The notes below the pieces were generated by a model. The model worked only from the letters and a program-made list of their open reading frames with translations. It was not told where the DNA came from and searched no databases. Made by a program: the position numbers and the translations under genes. From assembly GCA_013359265.1 (NCBI GenBank), contig JABWCD010000009.1, forward strand, positions 62,001-126,000: a DNA stretch of 64,000 nucleotides, in the 5' to 3' direction. Source of the DNA: Candidatus Hydrogenedentota bacterium (GTDB lineage: Bacteria > Hydrogenedentota > Hydrogenedentia > Hydrogenedentales > SLHB01). Positions 55,719-64,000 of this stretch are shown piece after piece. Numbering within the stretch: position 1 is the first letter of the stretch; every line of letters starts with the position of its first letter.

Positions 55719-56069
55719 CTACACCTGGACCAACTTCAATTCGGGCCCAACGGCATCGATGGCGTTGCGCACGTGAAGACACCGGCCCGTTTGGCCAAGG
55801 TCCTGTTCAATTACCGAGAAGACGTTGGCAAGCGGCATGGGAATCGCGTCAACCTGGTGCACAAACAATTCGCATTGCAGTCCGCCCGAGACGACGCGGT
55901 CGCGCATGCTCGCCCACACTTCGCCGAGCGCGCCGGCCAGCAACACGACCTGCTCTGCCGACCTGGGTTCGGCAATTCGGATTTGTAACCGATCGCCAAG
56001 CTGCGCGGCTGTAACGCCGTCTGCGTGAATCAGATATTCTCGTGTATCCGCGTTGGTCCGTTTCGTCAT
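55719..56069 (-). CDS. Hypothetical protein, 116 aa
   Basis: ATG 56069 with AGGAG seven bases upstream. Contains VTAAQLGDRLQIRIA and VVLLAGALGEVWASMRDRV; no membrane segment. Lies about 80 bp upstream of the Usp gene on the same strand and may be co-transcribed with it. Family not recognised. Confidence 0.55.
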   Translation of the reverse strand: MTKRTNADTREYLIHADGVTAAQLGDRLQIRIAEPRSAEQVVLLAGALGEVWASMRDRVVSGGLQCELFVHQVDAIPMPLANVFSVIEQDLGQTGRCLHVRNAIDAVGPELKLVQV

Positions 56070-56143
56070 TCGTTCACTCCTTCTATGTTGACATAGCCCC
56101 ACTCAGCCGGGAACGCACTCGTGCTGTTGCGCTGCGCGGTTCG

Positions 56144-56587
56144 CTACGGCAGATCGATTATTGCGAACGAATCGTTGCTCTTGTCGCGGATTTTCGGGTC
56201 TCCCAGAGACATGACACGCACCCGGTAGCCCTTTCCCACAGGCACGTCCTCGGGAACGATCCAGTTGAACTTGCCGTCGTTCGGAGCGATCGACGCGATT
56301 TCGCGCTCGATCGTCCTGTCGTTAAGCAATTCGATCCGAACGTAGAATCCTGTAAACCCGTCGGAACGCCATCGTATCGCCTCTTTTTCGCCGCGCACCC
56401 AAATCTCGCCGCCGTTGGGTTTTCGGACTTTGATGTCCGGGTAGCCTTTGGCTTCGTCCTCGGGCGCGGCCGCTGCCGACAGGAGAATCGGAGCAAGCGC
56501 AATCGCCATGGCGACGGCGACGATGCACGCGTACTTCTGGAATCGCTTCTTGCTTACGTCGAACTTGCCCACGCATCGAACAAACAT
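56144..56587 (-). CDS. Exported Ig-like (Kre9/KNH-type) domain protein
   Basis: 147 aa from ATG 56587 (GGAGG eight bases upstream). A hydrophobic signal (YACIVAVAMAIALAPILLSAAAA) precedes one domain with PNGGEIWVRGEKEAIRW and FNWIVPEDVPVGKGYRVRV, the pattern of the Ser/Thr-rich Kre9/KNH-like immunoglobulin fold. Usually found as a repeat in big surface proteins; here it is alone. Role likely structural or binding. Confidence 0.7.
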   Translation of the reverse strand: MFVRCVGKFDVSKKRFQKYACIVAVAMAIALAPILLSAAAAPEDEAKGYPDIKVRKPNGGEIWVRGEKEAIRWRSDGFTGFYVRIELLNDRTIEREIASIAPNDGKFNWIVPEDVPVGKGYRVRVMSLGDPKIRDKSNDSFAIIDLP

Positions 56588-56723
56588 TGTCAGTCCCTCC
56601 AACCAATGTGCGTGCCGGAGATATCGGTTCTTATCGAGGACCTCACGTCTGGCCGCAACAAGCGACGCTTCGTGAGGCCATCACGTGCATGTACAAATCA
56701 GAGTCCGATCGGGCTCAATCGAA

Positions 56724-59075
56724 CTACCCTCTGTCCTTCTTTCCGGATCGTTGGCCACGGTCGCCGCCTCGGTTTGAATCCCCGTCTGCGCCGGCGCGCG
56801 GCCCACCATCCCTCCCTGAACCGCCAGGCGACGAGACACCGCTCCCTGGTACGGGGTTCGGCCGGGTTTCGACCGGCTTGGGTACTTGAACTCGGTCGCC
56901 GCTCTTGCGATCTCTATTCGCTTCTTGCCGTGGACCCGGGCCGGCATTCGGCGCGGGGTCCATCTTCTGAATCTGCGGCGCGCGATTGGGCGCGGTTTCG
57001 GACTTCGGTCGCGGACGGCTTTCGACCTGCTCACTCCTGTTCGACTTTGCCGGGGGCACGTCTGTTCGAGGTTCGAGTTTCTGAACGCTCCGATCGTCCC
57101 GCTTCACGCCGGTTCTATCGGTGTCGGTTCGCTTTCCTACGTGGCCTTTACCCTCGATCGGGGTCAGACGTTTATCGTCCGTGGGTTTTGACTTCTTGGG
57201 TCCATCGGTCTTATTCATCGTGCGATCGCCGCCGGCACCCGCATCCTCGCGCACTTTCGCCTTCACTTCATCGCGCGGTTGTGTTCGGGGCTTTTGCTCA
57301 ACCTTCGTCTCGATACGGCCCCGATCCGTACGCTCGTCCGGTTGGCGTGATCGCGCCTTCTCCCGGTCCAGCGTTTTTGTCCGTTGAGGTTCTTCAACCT
57401 TCTTCTCGGTACCGTCGCGATAGGTGTGTTCGCCGGGGCGGGTCCGTAGCGCTTCCTGTTTCTTCTCGCCGGTGTCGATCGTATGCCTGTCCTTCAGACC
57501 TTTCTGGCGTTCACTCTGTATTTGTTCCACCGGTGCGGGTTGTTTCTTTTCCACACCTTCACGCCGTGTCTGGTCTGCTGGCCTGCGACGGTCCGTGGGG
57601 ATTTCTTTCGCGACTCTGGGTCGGGCCTGTTTCTGGTCCGCATCCAGCCGGACTTTCGTCGTCTCCTGTTTGACCGCCGATTTGCGGCCGTTGCGGTCCA
57701 CAGTCCGCTTGCCCTCTTCGGCAGCCGTTAACACCGCTCTCTTCGCTTGCGTATCGCGTGACTTTTCAAGGGTCGCGACCACATCGCGCGCAACGGCGTC
57801 ATTCTTTGCGAGCCGCTCGGGCCCTCGCAGAACTGCTTTTGGACTGGACTTGAACGTCGTAAACTTCGCTGTCTTGAACGGTACTTGGACCAACGGCGCG
57901 CTTCGTGCGTCGTTAATGTTCCATATATTGATGCTTGTAACGTTTATATTCTGGACGACCGCCGGCCGAACGGGTGCGACGTACGCCGTGCCAAAATACA
58001 GGTAGTCCTGCGGAACGAATGTCGATGCCGCAAGACTGAAGGCGACGCCGCCGATATCGAACGTGGCCGCGGCCGATACGATTACGGGCCGGTTATAGTA
58101 GTCAACGGGCGTCCAAAGGTAGTTGGGACCGTAGCGTATCGAGGCAACCCATGCGGGGGACCAAACGGGGTCGTAGCTCCAGCACCAGCCGTAGCTTGGG
58201 AAGTGGTGCCAACGACCGTAGTGGCACGTGATGTATCCGAAGGGGTATTCGTCAATCCAACAATGGCCGGTGCGGGGCAGGTAGCTCCAGTATCCGTGAC
58301 GGTACGGCACAAAGTCTGCAACGTACGTGGGCTGCCAGTACGTGCGGCCTTCGATTTGCCGCCATTCGCCGTAGTAACCGAGTTCGCTGTATCCGATTGT
58401 GGACCCGGAGAAGCGAACGGTGTCGGGCAGGTTATCCGCCCCGGTCGCGAGAAACCCGACGCGCGAACGGTTCCACGCGTCAAAATCGTCCTCTTCCGAC
58501 GGATCGAAATCTACGGGCTGAGAAGGCAGGTAGCCAGTGTCAACATATACGCGTTGGCGCGCCGCAACGCGCTGCCATTGGCGGTCACCCCCACTCACAT
58601 TCGCCAATCCCCAACGAACCGAGATAGTCGTCGATCCTGCTTCGCGCACGTCGATGCGCGCGCAGGTGTCACTCTCGATCATGACATCGCACGCCGGTGT
58701 CTTCACGAGCACATCACCTGAACTGCGACTCAATCGGTGAACATATAGGGACCCCGCAATGGCGCGAAGCGACACGGAAGGCGGAAGCGACTCGAGGTCG
58801 ATGTTGCTGCCATCCGCCATTCGAACAAATGTGCCCGCGGACATCTCGATTTCCGCGGTGCCGCGTTCGCGTACCCAGAGCGAGTCGCCTGGAAGGACGA
58901 TCGTGTTGGTCGTCGCGTGGCCCCAATCCGAGTCATTCGTGCCTCGAATCAGTGTTGCGCCTTCGTCGAAGCTCACGCGCGCCTGCATGCCGCCTTGCGC
59001 ATTCGCGGGCAGCAGCGCCAGCACGCCGATTCCAACAACGAGGCCCGCAACGTAGCGTCTCAATCGATATGACAT
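56724..59075 (-). CDS. FecR-domain/DUF6600 envelope protein with long charged disordered tail
   Basis: 783 aa. A signal peptide (LVVGIGVLALLPANAQG) is followed by a FecR-like beta domain (about 50-175: WVRERGTAEIEMSAGTFVRMADG and VHRLSRSSGDVLVKTPACDV). Then comes a Tyr/Trp-rich domain (about 225-345: YYGEWRQIEGRTYWQPTYV, YGRWHHFPSYGWCWSYDPVW) like DUF6600. From about 420 to the end it is low complexity, rich in Lys, Arg, Glu, Asp, Pro and Thr, with loosely repeated phrases such as EKKVEEPQRTK and ETKVEQKPRTQ. AGGAGG precedes the ATG. A surface or cell-wall-linked role is plausible. Confidence 0.75.
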   Translation of the reverse strand: MSYRLRRYVAGLVVGIGVLALLPANAQGGMQARVSFDEGATLIRGTNDSDWGHATTNTIVLPGDSLWVRERGTAEIEMSAGTFVRMADGSNIDLESLPPSVSLRAIAGSLYVHRLSRSSGDVLVKTPACDVMIESDTCARIDVREAGSTTISVRWGLANVSGGDRQWQRVAARQRVYVDTGYLPSQPVDFDPSEEDDFDAWNRSRVGFLATGADNLPDTVRFSGSTIGYSELGYYGEWRQIEGRTYWQPTYVADFVPYRHGYWSYLPRTGHCWIDEYPFGYITCHYGRWHHFPSYGWCWSYDPVWSPAWVASIRYGPNYLWTPVDYYNRPVIVSAAATFDIGGVAFSLAASTFVPQDYLYFGTAYVAPVRPAVVQNINVTSINIWNINDARSAPLVQVPFKTAKFTTFKSSPKAVLRGPERLAKNDAVARDVVATLEKSRDTQAKRAVLTAAEEGKRTVDRNGRKSAVKQETTKVRLDADQKQARPRVAKEIPTDRRRPADQTRREGVEKKQPAPVEQIQSERQKGLKDRHTIDTGEKKQEALRTRPGEHTYRDGTEKKVEEPQRTKTLDREKARSRQPDERTDRGRIETKVEQKPRTQPRDEVKAKVREDAGAGGDRTMNKTDGPKKSKPTDDKRLTPIEGKGHVGKRTDTDRTGVKRDDRSVQKLEPRTDVPPAKSNRSEQVESRPRPKSETAPNRAPQIQKMDPAPNAGPGPRQEANRDRKSGDRVQVPKPVETRPNPVPGSGVSSPGGSGRDGGPRAGADGDSNRGGDRGQRSGKKDRG

Positions 59076-59092
59076 TGGAGCGGCCTCCTCTT

Positions 59093-59112
59093 GCGATCGC
59101 GTACGCGATCGC
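59093..59112. promoter_or_regulatory. Perfect 20-bp palindrome upstream of the FecR/DUF6600 gene
   Basis: GCGATCGC, GTAC, GCGATCGC: two octamers flanking GTAC. It lies just behind the ribosome binding site of the gene starting at 59075. Candidate operator or mRNA 5' hairpin. No copy of the whole element elsewhere was noticed. Confidence 0.6.
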
Positions 59113-59920
59113 GGTCAGAGTTCAATCAATGTGCGGCTTCTCACCGTTCGATGTTCAATTCCACCTGGCATTCGCCTTCCGCTGTCCGCCGCGCCCCGCG
59201 CACTCCGAATCATCCGCCACTTTGTGCGCGCACGCGAAAACGAATCTTGCAGCCGCACATTGAAACCTTTTTGCATTGTGATTTTCTTTTGATCGTGTCG
59301 CCAGGGTTTTCGCGAATGGAATTGCAGAAGTATTTACTGCAACTTCAATCCAGTCGCGCTGCATCTCGCACCTGCTAGAGACCATGTCAAATCCTACCAC
59401 ACGCGCATTTGAAGCCTTTGTATGCTGGTATGACTAAGACTTACGCAGCAATCACCAATACTGCGAATCATAGTTGCAATTGCACAACGTACTGAGGCCG
59501 CACTACTTGTACTCGACACGTTAGTGCGAAGCGCGCTCCGCGCAAGTAGTGTTGTGTCAAGTCGCTAATTGTGTACGTGCGCCCAATTCTGCGAATAACC
59601 GGCAAACTGCAACGCACACGCATGGAACAAACGTCCCGGCTTGAACGTTGTCTCAACCGGCCTGCGGAACTTGCACATATTGCGGCACAGGAAGTAACAC
59701 TTTATGAAACTGGAGCCTATGGCGGGCTGGAACAACTTATTTGGTGTTTTTCACAATGAAGTTGTGACGATTATTGACCGCGGCAGAAATGCATTGAAAG
59801 GTTCGTTATCGACATTTGCACGAAACGTTTTCTGCAATTATGGTTAGAAGTTTCAAGAGATATTGTCAGCGGATGTTATACAGAACTCGTCAGCTATCTT
59901 CCAATAGTAGGGAGCAGGCG
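59113..59920. other. Long intergenic region, no gene recognised
   Basis: About 0.8 kb, clearly AT-richer than the rest of the window, with only short unsupported frames. It separates the leftward FecR/DUF6600 gene from the rightward DUF1328 gene, so it must hold divergent promoters. I could not fix their boxes. No tRNA or rRNA-like structure is seen. A small RNA is possible but unsupported. Confidence 0.5.
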
Positions 59921-60094
59921 ATGTTATACTGGGCGTTGATCTTCTTTATCGTGGCGATTGTCGCGGCCGTGTTTGGCGCCGCAGGTATCGCCTCCGCGGC
60001 GGTTTCACTTGCAAAAATCCTGTTTGTCATCTTTATCGTATTGTTTCTCATCTCGTTCGTTTTTGGATTCAGGCGGCCGCGCCGCTATCACTAA
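59921..60094 (+). CDS. DUF1328 small membrane protein (YtjA-like)
   Basis: 57 aa from ATG 59921 (GGGAG before it). Two membrane helices: [21 protein letters not shown] and [19 protein letters not shown], then FRRPRRYH. Length and pattern are those of DUF1328. In several bacteria members are stress-induced. Followed by an entericidin-type gene. Confidence 0.88.
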   Translation: MLYWALIFFIVAIVAAVFGAAGIASAAVSLAKILFVIFIVLFLISFVFGFRRPRRYH

Positions 60095-60219
60095 GAACGT
60101 AGAAGCTGATTGCGGGCGATCGAATTCGCGCGATCATCCGGGAATCGAGCGAACCGGAAAACCGGCTAGAGGCTTCCGCCTGTACAGTGCGGAAAAAATC
60201 CTTGAAAGGAGGTCATACA

Positions 60220-60375
60220 ATGAGTCGCTTCAGTCAATTCACTCTCGCCGCGCTTGCCGTTTTGCTGGTGTGTTCAGGCGCCTTCGGCTGCAATACCATC
60301 CATGGCGCGGGAAAAGACATCGAGAAAGGCGGCGAGGCCATCCAGAGCGCCGTGGACGAAGCCAGACAGCGATAA
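60220..60375 (+). CDS. Entericidin-like small lipoprotein
   Basis: 51 aa from ATG 60220, with a perfect AAAGGAGG before it. Lipobox VCSGAFGC, then NTIHGAGKDIEKGGEAIQSAV, the EcnA/EcnB pattern. Entericidins are stress- and stationary-phase-linked lipoproteins. Expressed in the same direction as DUF1328, 125 bp after it. Confidence 0.85.
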   Translation: MSRFSQFTLAALAVLLVCSGAFGCNTIHGAGKDIEKGGEAIQSAVDEARQR

Positions 60376-60432
60376 CCCGTATTTCGTACCGCTTCGCGTT
60401 CGTCCAGTAGACACAGCGTTGCGCGAACGAAC

Positions 60433-60460
60433 GTGCCGCCCAGGCAAACAGCGGCACTTT
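60433..60460 (+). terminator. Probable terminator after the entericidin gene
   Basis: Stem GTGCCGC / GCGGCAC, 11-nt loop, then TTT, between the entericidin gene and the convergent putA gene. The short T-run makes it moderate. Confidence 0.5.
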
Positions 60461-60502
60461 CCTGTGCGTCGTTCGGTTCGCCCTGCAATTGCGATCGCTT
60501 CG

Positions 60503-63481
60503 CTACAGTTCCGGTGTGAAGCCCTTGCGCATGGTGTTCTCCGTGACGCACCGCTGCACGGCAAAATGGGTCAGGTAGCCTGGCCCGCCCGCCTTCGCGC
60601 CACACCCGCTCAAGCCTAAGCCGCCGAACGGTTGCCTGCCCACGCGGGCGCCGGTGCAGGCGCGGTTAATGTACAAGTTGCCTGTGCGAAACCGCTGCCG
60701 TGCCTCGGCAATGTGGCGTGGGTTTCGCGAGTACACACCCCCGGTCAATGCGTATGGCGTCCGCAATGCGATCTCAATTGCGTGCGCGAAGGTGCTTGCC
60801 TCGTACACGGTGAGTACTGGACCGAACAGTTCGCGCTGCATGAGCATATGCTCCGGATCGGTTACGCGAAAGATCGTCGGCGGAACGTAGTAACCGCCCT
60901 GCGTCCACAGGCCGGTGTGCAACAGTTCAGCCCCTGCTCCCGGGTCGCCGATGACGGACATCAACCGCGTGTACGCCACCGCATCGATTACGGGCGGGAC
61001 GTCGCAACCAGGGTCGCTGGCTGGGCACACGCGAAGACGTTGCGCCGCCCCAATCAGCCGATCGACAAATGGCTGGGCAATGCCGCCAACAAGTATGGCC
61101 CGCGAAGCCGCGGAGCACTTTTGTCCCGCGTAGCCAAATGCGCTGGCAAGCACTCCCGCTACGGCATCGTCCAAATCCGCGTCTTCGTCCACGACGATCG
61201 CGTTCTTTCCCCCCAGTTCGCAGATCACGGACTTCAGCATCGTCTGGCTGGGCGCCACACGCGCCGCGGTCTCCAAAATACCCCGGCCCACTTCCATGCT
61301 CCCCGTAAACGCGACGACAGCGATATCGGGATGTTCCACGAGTCTGCGTCCGACATCCTCGCCCCTCCCGGGCAGAAAGTGAACAACGCCGCGGGGAATA
61401 CCCACGGTCTGCATTGCGCGAAACAGTGCATGCGCGCATGCGCTGGATTGCTCGGCCGGTTTCAGGAGTACGGAGTTGCCAGCCACCAGCGCGGCCGAAG
61501 CCATTCCGCAAAGTATCCCTATCGGAAAGTTCCACGGCGCAATCACGGCAGTCGGACCGCGACCCTCCCAGAGCCATTGATTCGACTCTCCCGGTGGCGC
61601 ATCGGCAGTCTCCGGCGCCAACTCCACACGCGCCTGTCGTGCATAGTACCGGCAGAAATCAATCGCCTCGACGACATCGGCGTCCGCTTCCTGCAACGTC
61701 TTTCCGGCCTCGTACACTTCGAGCGCCGCAAGTTCGCAACGCGTGTCTTCCAGGGTGTCCGCCAGGCTTTCCAAGCATAATGCGCGTTCTTCAATCGGCC
61801 ATGAGTTCCACTCCAAGCCGCCTTCGACCGCGGATGCGATGGCCTCGTCAATGTCGCTCGGCGTGGCTTGAGATACGATCGATATCAGCATCGTCGTGTC
61901 GCTCGGGTTCGAGTGCTCGAGCCCCGAATCGGTTGTGTTCGTATTCCCGTTAACGACGACCGGCACCTTGCGCGGAAACGTTACCGGCATAAGGGAAACC
62001 GATTCCGCGAGCCGCGCCCGTGCATTCTCGTCCGCAAAATCGATCAGCCCGCAGTTCTCGAACGTAGTAATGTCTCTCGGCTTTCGTCTTCCGCCGGCGC
62101 GGTTTGGGACGAGATGAAGCCGTGGCCGTTTGAGTAATTGGTCCATATCTGCACCCTCGCGGAAGGCCAGCCGCAGAAACCCGTCGTTGGACGAATTCTC
62201 GAGCAGCCGGCGTACCAAATACGCCATACCCGGTATAAGTTCGCCGACGGGCGAATACAGCCTGACGCGGTGCCGCGTGTTGCGTAACGCGCGCTGTTCC
62301 GCCGGCGCCATTCCGTACAGCATCTGCACCTCGTATTGATCATTTCCGATGTTGCGTTCCGATGCGCACAGGACGGCGTTGGTAAGCGAACGCACGTTGT
62401 GGCTTGCGAATGCGGCGTGAACGCTGCCGGCGTGATCGAGCAGGTATCGCGTAATCTGCTCGAAGTTCGCGTCGGTCGATTCCTTGTCCGCGAAGAGAGG
62501 GCTTGGCCTTCCCTCTTGCCGGGCTACCGCGGTTTCGTAGTCCCAGTAGGCCCCCTTCACTAGCCGGACGGTGACTGGAGCATTGCGGCGCGCGGCGAGA
62601 CTCACCAGCCGTTCGGCATAGGCGCCGGCTTCCTTGCAGTACGCTTGCACGACTATTCCCAGATGCCGCCACGAGCGCAGTTCGTCGTGCAGTGCGCATG
62701 TTTCGAACGCGCGGTGCGCAATCTCATGCAGCGCGTATTGCTCCATGTCGAAATTGACGAAGACATTGCATTGCTTCGCGCGGAGCAGTATCGGCAACAG
62801 CAGCGCCGCCAGCCGCGATGCCGAACCTTCCGGATCCGCCGGATTCTGCGAAGGGTCTAACGCGGACAATTTCAACGACACATTTGCGCGCGGCAGCGGG
62901 CCCAGCGCGTCGCGTTCCAACAGCGGGCGCGCGGGCCACGTCTGCGTGGCCTCCGACAGAAGCTCGATGAGGTGCAGGTACCGAGCGGCGACGGCGTTGG
63001 CCTCGCGGTCCGTCAATGTGCGCTCTCCGAGAAGGTCCGCGGAAAACGCGAAGCCGTCGTTCCACAACCCGCGCAACACGCTGACCGCCTCTTCTGGCGT
63101 GCTGCAGACAATAAATCGCCGCGCAATGTGGCTCACTTGCGCCTGCACGACCGCGGCAAGTGCGTGCCGAAAAGGTTTTGATACCGCGACCTTCACGGGC
63201 CCGCGCAAGATTGCCGGCAGGGCCGCGTCGTCGCTCGTCAGATAGGCCTCGACGTGGTCCGCGAGTTGGTCGTCGTCCTTCAGCGACGGTAGTACGTCGA
63301 CCAGTTGGAGAAGCGCGCGCCGGCGTCGGTCTTCGCGCATGACCCAGTCCAACGCCGCATCCAGCCAGTCGAAGCCGTCGTCGTTGGCATGCTCGCGTTC
63401 GACGCATCGCCACATGGACAGCCCGTACTCGAAAACGGGATCTTTCGCGTCCGCTACGGGCGAACGTTTCGATAACGCCAT
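60503..63481 (-). CDS. putA: Bifunctional proline dehydrogenase / P5C dehydrogenase (PutA)
   Basis: 992 aa. Oxidises proline to glutamate in two steps with substrate channelling. The N-terminal half is a FAD-dependent barrel: NVSLKLSALDPSQ, VFVNFDMEQYALHEIA, VRLVKGAYWDYE and YEVQMLYGMAPAEQ. The C-terminal half is an aldehyde dehydrogenase: IAPWNFPIG, CELGGKNAIVVDEDADLDDA, the catalytic cysteine in GYAGQKCSAASRAI and FGPVLTVYEA. There is no ribbon-helix-helix DNA-binding domain, so it is not a trifunctional PutA. A cyclic-nucleotide-binding gene lies 33 bp upstream in the same direction. Confidence 0.95.
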   Translation of the reverse strand: MALSKRSPVADAKDPVFEYGLSMWRCVEREHANDDGFDWLDAALDWVMREDRRRRALLQLVDVLPSLKDDDQLADHVEAYLTSDDAALPAILRGPVKVAVSKPFRHALAAVVQAQVSHIARRFIVCSTPEEAVSVLRGLWNDGFAFSADLLGERTLTDREANAVAARYLHLIELLSEATQTWPARPLLERDALGPLPRANVSLKLSALDPSQNPADPEGSASRLAALLLPILLRAKQCNVFVNFDMEQYALHEIAHRAFETCALHDELRSWRHLGIVVQAYCKEAGAYAERLVSLAARRNAPVTVRLVKGAYWDYETAVARQEGRPSPLFADKESTDANFEQITRYLLDHAGSVHAAFASHNVRSLTNAVLCASERNIGNDQYEVQMLYGMAPAEQRALRNTRHRVRLYSPVGELIPGMAYLVRRLLENSSNDGFLRLAFREGADMDQLLKRPRLHLVPNRAGGRRKPRDITTFENCGLIDFADENARARLAESVSLMPVTFPRKVPVVVNGNTNTTDSGLEHSNPSDTTMLISIVSQATPSDIDEAIASAVEGGLEWNSWPIEERALCLESLADTLEDTRCELAALEVYEAGKTLQEADADVVEAIDFCRYYARQARVELAPETADAPPGESNQWLWEGRGPTAVIAPWNFPIGILCGMASAALVAGNSVLLKPAEQSSACAHALFRAMQTVGIPRGVVHFLPGRGEDVGRRLVEHPDIAVVAFTGSMEVGRGILETAARVAPSQTMLKSVICELGGKNAIVVDEDADLDDAVAGVLASAFGYAGQKCSAASRAILVGGIAQPFVDRLIGAAQRLRVCPASDPGCDVPPVIDAVAYTRLMSVIGDPGAGAELLHTGLWTQGGYYVPPTIFRVTDPEHMLMQRELFGPVLTVYEASTFAHAIEIALRTPYALTGGVYSRNPRHIAEARQRFRTGNLYINRACTGARVGRQPFGGLGLSGCGAKAGGPGYLTHFAVQRCVTENTMRKGFTPEL

Positions 63482-63514
63482 GACACGCTCTCCTCTTCGC
63501 GCCGGCCCCGCAAG

Positions 63515-63967
63515 TTACTCGACCCGCACGAGCCGATGTTCGGCAATGTGCAGGTTCGCGTTTTCGAGCCGCTCGCTGAGCACGTGAATGATGTTCAGCA
63601 AAATTCGCACCGCTACGCGTTTCTCGAGTATCTGGTTCAGTTCCGATTCGGCGAGCGTAAACACCATTGACGTCGTGTGCGCGGTAGCGGATGCCATGCG
63701 CGGCCTGTGATTCAGCACGGCCATCTCACCGAAGGCGTCCCCCGCGCGGCACTTTCCGATGAACGTGCTCTTGCTGTAGATGCGCACTTCCCCGTCAAGA
63801 ACGATGAATATGCTCGTCCCAAGCGTCCCTTCATGGAAGATAATCTGGCCCGCTTCGAACCGGAACAGCTTTCCGCGGCGCAAGATGTCCGATATCTCCG
63901 ACGGTTCAAGGCCCTGAAAAATTCGGATCCTGCGCGCAAACCGCTTGCACAACTCCATCTCGTCCAT
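63515..63967 (-). CDS. Cyclic-nucleotide-binding domain protein
   Basis: 150 aa from ATG 63967, with AGGAGG six bases upstream. A single cNMP-binding fold: FRFEAGQIIFHEGTLGTSIFIVLDGEVRIYS, then the phosphate-binding-cassette region GDAFGEMAVLNHRPRMASATA. There the usual arginine of R-T/S-A is Arg followed by MASA. A C-terminal helix follows but no DNA-binding helix-turn-helix, so it is not a CRP-type regulator. Upstream of putA and probably co-transcribed. May act as a ligand-sensing partner. Confidence 0.85.
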   Translation of the reverse strand: MDEMELCKRFARRIRIFQGLEPSEISDILRRGKLFRFEAGQIIFHEGTLGTSIFIVLDGEVRIYSKSTFIGKCRAGDAFGEMAVLNHRPRMASATAHTTSMVFTLAESELNQILEKRVAVRILLNIIHVLSERLENANLHIAEHRLVRVE

Positions 63968-64000
63968 AACCTACCTCCTATCGGCTCATGCTTCCGTCAG

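Noticed and set aside
56042-57673. 543-aa open frame on the plus strand
   Set aside because: Antisense of the charged tail of the FecR/DUF6600 gene. Its composition (Arg, Ser, Pro) is the mirror of that tail, and the real gene has a ribosome binding site, signal peptide and domains.
59458-59760. Short frames in the AT-rich spacer
   Set aside because: No ribosome binding sites, no recognisable sequence, and they occur on both strands as expected by chance.

Overview
This is a gene-dense, high-GC chromosomal window from a Gram-negative-type bacterium. ExbB/ExbD, TonB-like and lipoprotein genes point to an outer membrane. A Tat-exported Gfo/Idh/MocA oxidoreductase, a Tat-type sulfatase, a DUF1501 protein, a heparinase II/III-like protein, a PL22-like beta-propeller and many FG-GAP or FecR envelope proteins are typical of Hydrogenedentota, Lentisphaerota, Planctomycetota or Verrucomicrobiota. 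I lean to Hydrogenedentota or a PVC relative, by inference only; no rRNA is present to settle it. About 53 protein genes and one tRNA gene are supported.

Layout. 1-2.5 kb: the end of priA, then a convergent lower-GC gene pair (TcmP plus the Gp37/Gp68-type three-Cys protein) with its own strong promoter. 2.5-6.3 kb: a leftward group tRNA-His, hisS, a hisG-like gene and a ketopantoate reductase gene. The tRNA-His lacks the usual C73, and HisRS carries the alphaproteobacterial-type motif 2. 6.6-9.8 kb: a Gfo/Idh/MocA oxidoreductase, then a Type II restriction-modification pair. 10-14.6 kb: four translationally coupled genes, an ABC-2 exporter followed by two exported FG-GAP proteins. 15-21.6 kb: HD hydrolase, cupin, small membrane protein, sulfatase, epimerase and a large hybrid histidine kinase. 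21.7-28.9 kb: a fucose-isomerase-like enzyme, a REP-associated transposase between inverted repeats, an HDAC-family deacetylase, a DinB-family protein, a divergent sirtuin, DUF1501, a methyltransferase and DUF72.

29.8-34.9 kb is the heat-shock operon hrcA-grpE-dnaK-dnaJ with a consensus promoter and a CIRCE operator. 35-38.7 kb holds three glycosyltransferases. 38.9-43.9 kb holds a zinc-ribbon membrane protein, a PL22-like propeller coupled to a NUDIX hydrolase, and an ExbB/ExbD/TonB-like module ending in a second zinc-ribbon membrane protein. 44-48.8 kb: carA, a sugar-phosphate isomerase-like barrel and a heparinase-like protein. 48.8-54.3 kb runs leftward: tsaE, glgA, Nif3-like, Memo-like, LON-domain and nitrilase genes, several overlapping by 4 nt. 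54.4-60.4 kb looks like a stress and envelope region (tandem Usp, Ig-like protein, FecR/DUF6600 protein with a long charged tail, DUF1328, entericidin). The window ends with a bifunctional PutA and an upstream cyclic-nucleotide-binding protein.

The observations I rate highest are the tRNA-His/HisRS pairing, the TcmP/three-Cys cassette, the RAYT element with 45-bp inverted repeats, heptamer-phased tandem repeats of unrelated unit sequence in several intergenic regions, the exporter/FG-GAP operon, and the adjacent HDAC and sirtuin genes, of which the sirtuin has a degenerate zinc site.
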